Part shown: piece by piece, positions 48,911-57,598 of the stretch | Position numbering within the stretch: the stretch's first letter is position 1 | Layout: each line of letters opens with the position of its first letter | Source of the DNA: Rikenellaceae bacterium | GTDB taxonomy: Bacteria > Bacteroidota > Bacteroidia > Bacteroidales > Rikenellaceae | NCBI GenBank assembly: GCA_017936385.1 | Contig: JAGBFQ010000033.1 | Span: forward strand, 61,076 to 125,075 | DNA length: 64,000 nucleotides | Direction: 5' to 3' | Made by a program: the position numbers and the translations under genes | The notes under the pieces: generated by a model | The model's database searches: none | Told to the model about the DNA's origin: nothing | The model's input: only the letters and a program-made list of their open reading frames with translations

Positions 48911-51574
48911 ATGAAAATCAACAAAATTCTATTTTGGATGTTGGGCGTGGCGATGTTTGCCGTCGGCTGCTCCGAGGGCGAACCTACTCACGACCAAAAT
49001 GGCGAAGAACAACCTCCCGTCGAAACGGTCGAGGAATATGTACGTCTTAACCTTTTCAGCGGTTGCGGATACAACGCCGCAACGGATGACGTAGAGGCTA
49101 CGCGAACGGCCGTTTGGGATGATGTTCAAGGCAGTGGACCTTTCACCCTTAAGTGGGAGAGCGTGGATATTAATTCCGACCAAACCGACAAGTTGTCGCT
49201 GATTATCTCGGATGGCGAGAATCCGATTCTGGGTCAGACAGAATCTCAACTTGGTACATCGTTCAAAGAGGGCACGTGCAGCGGACTTTCGGTGACTCCG
49301 CATCAGGGAGATGCCCACCACGCAGATTTCCAAACCGTGCTCTACTATGATACCGAGGAGTTGGAGTGCGCGGAGTACTGCTATGCCGTGGCCGGTGACG
49401 CACAAATATTCGAGGACACTGAGAACGGTCAACATCTTTGCACGTTGGACATGCCGTCGGCATTTACGCAGACGACCTCTCAAGACCCGCGTTTTTTGAG
49501 GGATTACCTGTACATGTACGCAACCGCAGCATACACAGAGGGCCGAACCATTCTGGATTTTAACTATATACCGGCCACTTTCCGCTTTGTGATTACCAAC
49601 ACCACTTCGCACGCAATAGCCATCTATGGAGCGTCCGTAAGTTTGGCCGAGCAGGATGGCGAGGAGTCATCGGTTGCCTCCAAAACCGCAAATGTGGCGT
49701 TCGATTGGGCTACGGGCAAAGCCGAACTCTCGTTCGAGGAGGATGGCTACAATAAAGTGTCGGTGGCTGCGGGTACAGGAGCTTCTTTGGCTACGGGCGA
49801 CTCCTACGTCGCTTATGCGATGGCCCTTCCGTTGGCAAGCAACGATGCGCTCAAGGGCAAGACTCTGAACTTCAGTGTCAAGAGCGACACCTTGGAACAA
49901 GTGGCGTTCCAACTGAAAGACACCGAATTGGCCGCATTGAATGGCTCGGATACATATAACTGGGTTAGCGGCAAGTCGTATACCATCCGAATCTATATCA
50001 AAGAGGATGGCAAGGCAACAGGTGAGATTCTTGAAGGAAATCGCATCGAGGTTACTCCCGACAAAAAAGGAAGATACACGCTGATGTATGAGAGTGCCGA
50101 CGCTCAGCCTTTGGCCGATTACGCGCCCATCGGCACGCTCCCCATTACTCAAATAGGCTATTACGAGGACTTTATCAATGTGAATATTGCTCCCCGCGAG
50201 GCCAAAGCCATCGGTATCTACAACTCTGCCGGAGAGCGCCAAGGAACCATTCAGTTGGCCGATTTCCGTCCCGACTTCTCGGAGAATCCGTTGTATTGTT
50301 TCGGTCTGCTCTCGGATGTACACATCGGCCGTCCGGAGATTAATCCCGAAGCGGACTTCGAAAGAGCCTTGGAATTCTTCAATGCAAAAGATGTCACCAT
50401 GACCTGCATCTGTGGCGATATCACACAAAACGGAACCGAGGCCGAACTCAAAAGCTACCAGGAGGTTACCGTGACTGCCGAAGCTCCCGTTTACACCACC
50501 ACCGGTAATCACGATTGCACCTACTCGGGTATAAATGTGGCTCGTTGGACTAAATATACCGGTCAACCCCTCGTATTCGAGCAAACAGTCGAGAAGGGTG
50601 GCAAAGTCGACCACTTCCTATTCTTGGGTATGTCGGTTTGGAACTTCAACGCAGCCTACCTCGAGTCCAGCCTTGTTTGGTTGCAAGACAAACTCGAAGA
50701 GTACAAGGACGAGAGATGTTTTATCATCACCCACTTGTTCTTCCCCGACCGCGCAGGTAACCTGAACGACATCTATCCGTCTGGCAACTGGCTGACGGGC
50801 GTGCAACTGAAACGACTCAAAAACATGTGTGACAGATATGTCAATACAATATGGTTCAGCGGTCACTCGCATTGGGAATGGCAGCTCCAAAAGTATCAAG
50901 ACCGAGCCAATATCTATCGTGGATACGAAGATGCCAAACCTACCTCGGGCTGGTGCGTTCACGTACCGTCGTGTGGCGTTCCTATCACGTCGAACGGTAG
51001 TTCGCGTGTGGACAACACCTCTGGCTCCGAAGGTGCTGTGGTGCAAGTGTATGAGAACCATATCGACATTGTTGGCATAGACCTCAAAACGGGTAAATAT
51101 CTGCCCATCGCAACCTACCGACTCGACACCACCCCCCAAGAGATTGCCGATAAAGAGGAGGAGACACCTCCCACTCCCACTCAAACCCACTACATAACGG
51201 CTGCAGACTTTGAGCATAACCCCGAAAAGGTTACCGGTGCAACGGTTTCGGATGTCGAGGGTATGCCTAACTATGTGGAGGTTACCTTCACCAAGAAAGG
51301 TCAAGGTTTCTGGGTGACAAACGATACGTTCACCTCCTCCTCGACCTATGTAAATATTGTTGTCGAGGATGTTAAGGCGACATCAAATGGCGTAGAGGTT
51401 GAAGTCCCCGCACACTGTGGTTTTTATGGTGGCAGCGATTACTATATGACCAGCACCGAATCGGCTAAGGTTTATAGTGGCAGTGGCGTACAGTTCCAAA
51501 CCTCGAACTCGAAATATGGCGATGGTCCCCTGCCATTGACCCTCCGCATGAAGGTTCAGATGGTGTTCGAATAG
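48911..51574 (+). CDS. Lipoprotein with fimbrillin-like N-terminus and metallophosphoesterase domain
   Basis: An 887-aa surface-type lipoprotein (AVGC, Cys20). Residues ~40-370 resemble fimbrillin/Mfa-like beta domains (YVRLNLFSGCGYN ... DTYNWVSGKSYTIRIYI). A calcineurin-like phosphoesterase follows: LLSDVHIGRP (468-), CGDITQNG (501-), TTGNHDCTYS (530-), FIITHLFFPD and FSGHSHWEWQ. These are the full dimetal ligand set. A C-terminal beta domain (YITAADFEHNPEKVTGATV) ends the protein. It may hydrolyse phosphodiesters or phosphomonoesters outside the cell. It ends at the same terminator as the opposing metallophosphoesterase gene. Confidence 0.85.
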   Translation: MKINKILFWMLGVAMFAVGCSEGEPTHDQNGEEQPPVETVEEYVRLNLFSGCGYNAATDDVEATRTAVWDDVQGSGPFTLKWESVDINSDQTDKLSLIISDGENPILGQTESQLGTSFKEGTCSGLSVTPHQGDAHHADFQTVLYYDTEELECAEYCYAVAGDAQIFEDTENGQHLCTLDMPSAFTQTTSQDPRFLRDYLYMYATAAYTEGRTILDFNYIPATFRFVITNTTSHAIAIYGASVSLAEQDGEESSVASKTANVAFDWATGKAELSFEEDGYNKVSVAAGTGASLATGDSYVAYAMALPLASNDALKGKTLNFSVKSDTLEQVAFQLKDTELAALNGSDTYNWVSGKSYTIRIYIKEDGKATGEILEGNRIEVTPDKKGRYTLMYESADAQPLADYAPIGTLPITQIGYYEDFINVNIAPREAKAIGIYNSAGERQGTIQLADFRPDFSENPLYCFGLLSDVHIGRPEINPEADFERALEFFNAKDVTMTCICGDITQNGTEAELKSYQEVTVTAEAPVYTTTGNHDCTYSGINVARWTKYTGQPLVFEQTVEKGGKVDHFLFLGMSVWNFNAAYLESSLVWLQDKLEEYKDERCFIITHLFFPDRAGNLNDIYPSGNWLTGVQLKRLKNMCDRYVNTIWFSGHSHWEWQLQKYQDRANIYRGYEDAKPTSGWCVHVPSCGVPITSNGSSRVDNTSGSEGAVVQVYENHIDIVGIDLKTGKYLPIATYRLDTTPQEIADKEEETPPTPTQTHYITAADFEHNPEKVTGATVSDVEGMPNYVEVTFTKKGQGFWVTNDTFTSSSTYVNIVVEDVKATSNGVEVEVPAHCGFYGGSDYYMTSTESAKVYSGSGVQFQTSNSKYGDGPLPLTLRMKVQMVFE

Positions 51575-51585
51575 CATAATGTTTT

Positions 51586-51634
51586 ACACGACAGAGGGTG
51601 TCCAAACTTGTTGGACCCCCTCTGTCGTGTTTTG
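51586..51634. terminator. Bidirectional terminator, 20-bp stem
   Basis: Arms 51586-51605 and 51611-51630 pair with one wobble, flanked by TTTT on both strands, between the two convergent metallophosphoesterase genes. Confidence 0.85.
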
Positions 51635-51644
51635 ATAAATACGT

Positions 51645-52787
51645 TTACTCGCCTTGGGTGGGGAGTTTCGGGATGATGATTTCGAAGTTGTCGTAGTCGG
51701 CGGTACGCCAAGCGAGATGACTGGTGCGAGGCGAGGCTGCAAACAACGGCGAGAAGGTGCGAACACCTATGGTCTTGCCATCGGGGCGGAACTCCAGGAT
51801 GCGAACCCAGCCGTCACCTCCGTTTCCAAACCAACTGCCATCGGCCTGCTGCGAATTGAACATCATCTGAGAAACTATGTGCCCGTCGGCGGCCTTATCC
51901 TCACGGTATTGGCAGGTGTAGCGATAGTCCACGTCGCCTCCACCCTCGGCAATTTTGGGTGGCAGACCCGTGTGACCGCACAACACCATACAGATATTCT
52001 TTGACGGGTAGACCAACTTTTTCCACATATCCTCGGCCCAATTGCAGGGGCGCACTTTGTAGCCCTCTTTGCGGACCCGCTTGCCGTGGTCGTCGAGCCA
52101 TGAGTGGATAAGGATTATAACTCGGTGGTTGCAATAGCGTTTGGATTCGATAAGTTTGCGAGCCCACTCGATAGCCTCATCTCGGGGAGCAAACTCAAAG
52201 GTGAGAATCAGCAACTTGCCCCACGCATCATCCACAAACTCATAGGCCGAGTTCTCCATGGTGTGAACACCCTCATAGTTTGCGCATGTCGAAACCAGCG
52301 TGCGCTCGAAACAGATGTTGCGTTCAGGATAGATGTACTCGGGTGCGAGCGAGTAGCGTGTTTCGGCCGACACGTAGCCGATGTCGTGGTTGCCTTGTGC
52401 CACAACGTAAGGAATGCGGTTGTCGAGTCGTCCGAGAGCACGCGACACCGATTCCCATTGTTGGCGGCCCGTTTGGTTGCCGCTATACGCGCTGGGACGA
52501 CCTTCAGAAATCAGTTTGTTGTTCTGTTCAACCATGTCGCCCGTAAAGAGTGCCGCCTTGATGTTCAGCGCGTCGATATGGTGCGCAATCCAAGCTGTTT
52601 GCAACTCAAAGAAAGGCTGGTTGACATCAAATTTGTTGTAGGTTTGCGGGTCGGGTACCATAATCATTGAGAACGAGCCCTCGACCTGCATTGCAGGCAA
52701 CAGCGAGGTTTGGGGCGAACCTGCAGGGTTCTTGGCGGTGGCAGCAGCAACCATCAGCAGTGCTGCAAGGGTCATAAATCGTTTCAT
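51645..52787 (-). CDS. Exported metallophosphoesterase
   Basis: A 380-aa protein with a signal peptide (MTLAALLMVAAATA). Metallophosphoesterase ligands: IMVPDPQTYN (D-P-Q in place of D-x-H), ALFTGDMVEQNN, VVAQGNHDIGYV, VIILIHSWLDDHGK and MVLCGHTGLPP. It is periplasmic or secreted. It lies last in the glp operon, 16 nt after the HAD gene, suggesting that it or its partner releases glycerol phosphate or phosphate from phosphodiesters; this is inferred from context. Confidence 0.85.
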   Translation of the reverse strand: MKRFMTLAALLMVAAATAKNPAGSPQTSLLPAMQVEGSFSMIMVPDPQTYNKFDVNQPFFELQTAWIAHHIDALNIKAALFTGDMVEQNNKLISEGRPSAYSGNQTGRQQWESVSRALGRLDNRIPYVVAQGNHDIGYVSAETRYSLAPEYIYPERNICFERTLVSTCANYEGVHTMENSAYEFVDDAWGKLLILTFEFAPRDEAIEWARKLIESKRYCNHRVIILIHSWLDDHGKRVRKEGYKVRPCNWAEDMWKKLVYPSKNICMVLCGHTGLPPKIAEGGGDVDYRYTCQYREDKAADGHIVSQMMFNSQQADGSWFGNGGDGWVRILEFRPDGKTIGVRTFSPLFAASPRTSHLAWRTADYDNFEIIIPKLPTQGE

Positions 52788-52803
52788 GGTGTACTATGTT
52801 TAG

Positions 52804-53634
52804 TTACATTTGAGCTTCTTCGAGCATGTCGCCCAACTCGCCGATATTAGCGGCAATGATGTCGGGTGGATTGGGTGCCGATTGTGCCACTTCGAGGGTC
52901 GTTTCGCCCGACAGCACAAGGACTCCCACCGCGCCAGCATTTTGAGCCATTGCGATGTCGGTATAGATGCGGTCGCCAACCATTGCAATTTGGTCGGGTT
53001 GAAGTTGTTTTTGTTGGAGGATTCCAATGAGCATATTGGGGTCGGGTTTGCCCAGTGTGATGTCGGGACGGCGCCCCGTGGCGTGCTCAAGGCATTTGCA
53101 AATCGAGCCACAATCGACAAGCACGGTCGGCAGGTTGGTCGGACATACCTTGTCGGGGTTGGTGGCGATGTAGGGTATGCCCTGCGAAATCCACCATGCA
53201 GCGCGACAAAGACGCGAGTAGGTCAGCGTCAAGTCGAATGCCGTTACAATCAGGTCGGGAACATCCGCAGCATCGTCGGCCGTCGACACAAAGCCCGCCT
53301 TCTCGAACTGAGAAATCATGCTCGGAGTTCCAAGCAGGAACAGACGACGTGCTTCGGGGTAGTGTGCCTTGATGTAGTCGATGGTGGCTACCGTGGTGGT
53401 GTACATCTCCTCTTGGGTGGCGTGGATACCCATTCGCTCCAACTTTTGCAGGTAGTCGTCCAGCGATTTGGATGGGTTGTTGGTCAGAAACGAGTACGAT
53501 ATGTTCAGTCGTTTGAGCTTTTCGAGAAACGGGATGGTGTAGGGGAACAGCGAGTCGCCCATATAGATGGTGCCATCCATATCAAGCGCAACGTGCTTGA
53601 TTCGAGTCAATTTATTTTTGACGGTTGTGTCCAT
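52804..53634 (-). CDS. HAD-IIA family phosphatase (NagD/PGP-like)
   Basis: A 276-aa cytosolic HAD hydrolase of subclass IIA: nucleophile VALDMDGTIYMGD (Asp18, Asp20), SFLTNNPSKS (motif II), a large C2 cap, LGKPDPNM (motif III Lys) and MVGDRIYTDIAMAQNAG (motif IV). Members dephosphorylate UMP, p-nitrophenyl phosphate, phosphoglycolate or glycerol 3-phosphate. Its place between glpT and a metallophosphoesterase makes glycerol 3-phosphate a reasonable candidate. The start at 53634 lies just after the glpT stop; the in-frame ATG at 53673 would overlap glpT. Confidence 0.87.
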   Translation of the reverse strand: MDTTVKNKLTRIKHVALDMDGTIYMGDSLFPYTIPFLEKLKRLNISYSFLTNNPSKSLDDYLQKLERMGIHATQEEMYTTTVATIDYIKAHYPEARRLFLLGTPSMISQFEKAGFVSTADDAADVPDLIVTAFDLTLTYSRLCRAAWWISQGIPYIATNPDKVCPTNLPTVLVDCGSICKCLEHATGRRPDITLGKPDPNMLIGILQQKQLQPDQIAMVGDRIYTDIAMAQNAGAVGVLVLSGETTLEVAQSAPNPPDIIAANIGELGDMLEEAQM

Positions 53635-53638
53635 TGAT

Positions 53639-55107
53639 TTATTCGGTTTTCGGTTCAACTTGTTCGTCCTCATAGCCGTCGGCTTTTGCGCTCCACATGG
53701 TCATAAACACCAGAGTACCGATGATGGCGATGCCAATCATGCCCATGAAGACATAATCCCAACTCTTGTCGGGGTTGGTTTGATTAATCAGGTCTACCAT
53801 GTATCCCACGCCCAGACCCGATACGATACCGCTGGCGTAACCAAACAGTCCGGTCAGACCATTTGCCGTAGCGGCTGCGCGGTTGGTTGCCTGGTTGGCG
53901 GCGGCAATACCAATCAGTGCTTGCGGGCCATAGATGAAGAATCCGGCCATTGCCAGCACGATTATCATCAGCCACATGGGAGTTCCCACGGGCATAACGA
54001 GGAACAGAGTCATGAATACGGCCACGCCAATCATGCAGAATACGCATGTGCGGTGAGCCTTACCTTTCATGAAGCGGTCGGTGAACCATCCGCTCCACAA
54101 CATACCGAGGATACCGAAGATTTCGAACACAGCCACGGTCCAACCCGCACCCGTGAGCGACATGCCGCGAGCCTCTTTCAAGAAGGTCGGGCCCCAATCC
54201 AGCACCGCAAAGCGAACGACATAGACAAAGAAGTTGGCAATACCCAGAATCCAAATCCACTTGTTGCGGAACACCTTTTCACGGATGAAGGCTTTGTACT
54301 CGGCGCTGTTCTCCTTGCCTTTTTGTTGATGGTGTGAATTTCGGGCAGTCCCACCGACGAGGGGGTATCGCGCAGCATCATAAACAGACCTATCGCGCCC
54401 ACGAAGGCCAGCGCACCGGGAATCCAGAAACACCAACGCCATGCGCCCATGTGAGAGGCCGATTCCAGAACGCTCTGCATACGCTGAGTGTCGGTCGGGT
54501 CGATGTTGAGGTTTTGGGCGATTGTGGCGACGATTTCGGGGTTCGCGCTCAGATTTACTCCGAGTGTACCCATGATGTAGCCGCAGAGCATGGCTGCCAG
54601 ACTTGCGCCAATCGAGTGAGAGGTGTTCCAAATCGACATCTTGGTTGCCAACTCCTGAGGCGGAATCCAGTGGGTCAACAGACGGGCGCACGGAGGAAAT
54701 CCGCTACCTTGCAGAAAGTTGTTGAGAATCAGCACCACGCCGAAGAAGAATATCAGCGTGTTGGTGAATTGCGGGCCACCCGTTTGGCCTGTGATAAGTT
54801 CGCTGATGTCGGCTCCGAAACCGAATGCGAAGTTTGCTACGGCACACAGCAGCAGACCGATTGCCATGTGGTAACGGCCATTGAGTCGGTCGGCCACAAT
54901 GCCGTTCAGGAAACGCGACACGCCATAGACAATGGTGGTCAGCGTCATGATGATACCGAAACTTGTCTTGGTGATTCCATACTCGGCGCTCAGGCCGGGG
55001 ATGGCAAACGAGAAGTTCTTGCGAACAAAGTAGAATAGCGCGTAGCCTATCATCGTTGCGATGATTGTTCGCCACTGCCAATACTTGAACGATTTAGTAG
55101 TTTTCAT
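53639..55107 (-). pseudogene. glpT: Glycerol-3-phosphate transporter GlpT, frameshifted
   Basis: MFS organophosphate antiporter split over two frames. The 5' part (55107 to ~54325) encodes MKTTKSFKYWQWRTIIATMI, FYFVRKNFSFAIPGL, NNFLQGSGFPPCARLLTHW and GAWRWCFWIPGALAFVGAIG up to DTPSSVGLPEIHTINKK. The 3' part (from ~54320 to 53639) continues KGKENSAEYKAFIREKVFRNKWIWILGIANFFVYVVRFAVLDW to the C-terminus. The break falls in five T (54320-54324; AAAAA on the coding strand); a sixth base would restore N-K-K-G-K-E. It is a sequencing error, true mutation, phase variant or recoding site. Confidence 0.85.
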
Positions 55108-55118
55108 TGTTAGCGGTT

Positions 55119-56360
55119 TTATTTATTTAATTTCATTGTTTGCTCAACATCCAGCGCGTCGGCCAAAATCGAAATCGGGTTCTCGACCGTCACACCTGTG
55201 CTCATCTCAATCTGCCACTTGCAGGTCTCGCAGTCGGTAGCCACAAGGTCTACACCCAGGCTCTTAATTTGACGGAACAACGGCTCGCCGATTTTCTGCG
55301 AATAGGGGTAGTTTTCGCGCTTGAATCCGTAGGTTCCCGCAATGCCGCAGCACAGCGAGTCCAACATCATGAACTCCACACCAGGAATCATCCTCAGCAG
55401 CGAAGTGGAGTATATCGACCAACCCAACTTCTCCATGTGGCAGGGTGTGTGGTAGGCAATGCGTTTGCGGTAATCCTCGCGGAAGGCCAACTTCACGCGG
55501 CCTGCGTCCACAGCCTCGAAGATGAATTTGGTGGCCAGCACAATCTGTTCGCGCACATCCGCATTGTCGACTCCCAGAACGTGGGGATACTCGTCACGCA
55601 TGGTGAACGTACACGTCGAACTTGTTGTCAATACGGGGCGACCCGCCGCAACGGAGCGTCGTATTGAGTTTATGTTTACCTTGGCCTGACGTCGTGCTTG
55701 TGCCTCCATTTTGTTGGAAATCAGTGCTACGCCGCAACACTTCTCCTTGTCGAGCAGGTGCACGCCATAGCCTATGGCATTTAGGATTTTCACCAAGTCT
55801 TTACCCTGTTTGGGGTGGTTGTAGTTGACGTAACAACCGTGGAAATAGCTCACACTGCGGTCGAAATTCTCTTGTTTGGCTTGGGCGTGCTGCTTAAACC
55901 ACGCCTCGAACCTCTGACTGCTGTATGTGGGCATGGTTCGATGGTGGTCGATAGCCAGCGTTCGGTCCATGATGTTTTTGACCGCGGGCAGTTTGAGCGA
56001 TGCGTTCACCAGCGGCGCAAAGGTCGTGGCCATTGAACCCATGACGTCGGTATTGGCAAGTATATACTCGCGCAATTTCGGTCGTTTGGCGCTGTATTTC
56101 AGTCGGGCCGACAGAATGATGTCGCCAATCTTTACGTTCGACGGACAGGCGACCTCGCAGCGTTTGCAGTTCAGGCACAGGTCGAGAGTGTCGTCATAGA
56201 AACGTGGGTTCTTCAGACGATAACGCTCCAAGTCGGGGCCGGCCTGTTTGGGTCCCGGATAGTCGGGATTGGCGGCTGCCACGGGGCAATAGACAGTGCA
56301 AATGGTGCATTTGACGCACTGCTCAAAACTTTGTTTATTGGTGTGCTGTTCGTTGTTCAT
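55119..56360 (-). CDS. glpC: Anaerobic glycerol-3-phosphate dehydrogenase subunit C
   Basis: A 413-aa iron-sulfur subunit that connects the GlpAB dehydrogenase to the membrane quinone pool. Two ferredoxin-type clusters sit near the N-terminus: CVKCTICTVYCP and CLNCKRCEVACP. Two CCG (heterodisulfide reductase-like) domains follow, with FHGCYVNYNHPKQG, DKEKCCGVAL, HTPCHMEKLGW and LDSLCCGIAGTYG. The start at 56360 gives MNNEQHTNKQSFEQC. It follows glpB by 8 nt and precedes glpT by 11 nt. Confidence 0.94.
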   Translation of the reverse strand: MNNEQHTNKQSFEQCVKCTICTVYCPVAAANPDYPGPKQAGPDLERYRLKNPRFYDDTLDLCLNCKRCEVACPSNVKIGDIILSARLKYSAKRPKLREYILANTDVMGSMATTFAPLVNASLKLPAVKNIMDRTLAIDHHRTMPTYSSQRFEAWFKQHAQAKQENFDRSVSYFHGCYVNYNHPKQGKDLVKILNAIGYGVHLLDKEKCCGVALISNKMEAQARRQAKVNINSIRRSVAAGRPVLTTSSTCTFTMRDEYPHVLGVDNADVREQIVLATKFIFEAVDAGRVKLAFREDYRKRIAYHTPCHMEKLGWSIYSTSLLRMIPGVEFMMLDSLCCGIAGTYGFKRENYPYSQKIGEPLFRQIKSLGVDLVATDCETCKWQIEMSTGVTVENPISILADALDVEQTMKLNK

Positions 56361-56368
56361 TGGTCTGT

Positions 56369-57595
56369 CTATTTGCGTGTTATCTTTTGTGCTACGTGCA
56401 GCGAGGTAAGGATTGCAACACCCGCTCCACACCCCTCCTTAATGGGGTTGCAGCCGCTCAATACGGCTCCCACGGCATATACGTTCGACAGGGTTTGTCC
56501 CTTGTGACTGACTCTGAAGTCGGAGTCCGTGGCTACGCCGAAAGTCATGTATGGTTGAGCCTCGAACAGATTGCGCTTGTACCACTCCGAACGTTCGTCC
56601 GAAGCGTCGATATCCAGCCCGAGGATAGGCTCGTACACACGTTCCGACGAAGCGACAATTCCGTGGCTGAAGAAACTGCCCGTTGCCAACACAAAGTTGT
56701 CGGCCTCGAACTCCACCTCTCCGTGGTTGGCCGTCCGGATACTTTGCAGTCTGCCGTCAACGATTGTTCCGCTCTGCACCGTGTCGCCCAGCATGTAGAC
56801 GCCGCCCAACTCCTGGAAACGTTTGCGCAGGGTGATTTGGGTGCGTATTCCGGGCACCGAGGGGGGCATGGTGGCAACGAAATGCAAGGGCTTGTCGACC
56901 TGCTTTTTAAGTTCTTCGACAGCCGCCGCGTCCAGCAGACCCACAACCGTCGGCATCAACACAGCGTCGACATCGCCGCTCGCTTGGTTGATTTTCTGAG
57001 CCAAACGGTGGAGTGTGTCACCTGTCAGCTCTTTGGCAATGTTTGTGGCGCGCATCTCGGTGGGGTTGTTGCGCAGACGCTCCAGTTCGGGCAACGAGAT
57101 TGGTATTACAGTGCTCTCGACACCTCGTTCGGCGCAACCCGAGGCCAGAAAGTCGGGTTGAAAGTCCAAAAATCCCTCGATGTCGCAGATGGCCACCCTC
57201 TTCCATGGCATTTGACTGACGTCCTCTACGCGTGCGTATTCGTCCATAGTAAGCCATGCTGGTTTGAGAACTCCCAGCGGAGTTATTCGATAGTGGTTGC
57301 GTGTCGGATTGCCCACAAGCGAGATGTTCATTTTGCCGAAAAAAGCAGGAACCTCCTCGGCCAAGCGTTGGATTCTCTCGACACCCAACTTCGAGTATGG
57401 GTGCTCTTTGCCAACTCCCGCAATTGCCTCCAAGGGGTTGCCCTCGCATCCGTACAACTCGAACGAACCCGAAAAGAAGTGAAGCGCACTTTGGCCGGCG
57501 GAAATTATCAAGCACCTTTGTCCCGCATCGGCTGCCGCAATACCCGTCACCAATCCGCTCAATCCGCCACCTATTATTATAGTATCAAATTTCAT
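56369..57595 (-). CDS. glpB: Anaerobic glycerol-3-phosphate dehydrogenase subunit B
   Basis: A 408-aa FAD-binding partner of GlpA. The dinucleotide fold is FDTIIIGGGLSGLVTGIAAADAG at the N-terminus; later VLPTVVGLLDAA-type (MPTVVGLLDAA), FEADNFVLATGSFFSHGI and the C-terminal NVYAVGAVLSGCNPIKEGCGAGVAILTSLHVAQKI match GlpB. It begins 3 nt after the glpA stop. It is intact. Confidence 0.93.
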   Translation of the reverse strand: MKFDTIIIGGGLSGLVTGIAAADAGQRCLIISAGQSALHFFSGSFELYGCEGNPLEAIAGVGKEHPYSKLGVERIQRLAEEVPAFFGKMNISLVGNPTRNHYRITPLGVLKPAWLTMDEYARVEDVSQMPWKRVAICDIEGFLDFQPDFLASGCAERGVESTVIPISLPELERLRNNPTEMRATNIAKELTGDTLHRLAQKINQASGDVDAVLMPTVVGLLDAAAVEELKKQVDKPLHFVATMPPSVPGIRTQITLRKRFQELGGVYMLGDTVQSGTIVDGRLQSIRTANHGEVEFEADNFVLATGSFFSHGIVASSERVYEPILGLDIDASDERSEWYKRNLFEAQPYMTFGVATDSDFRVSHKGQTLSNVYAVGAVLSGCNPIKEGCGAGVAILTSLHVAQKITRK

Positions 57596-57598
57596 AAG

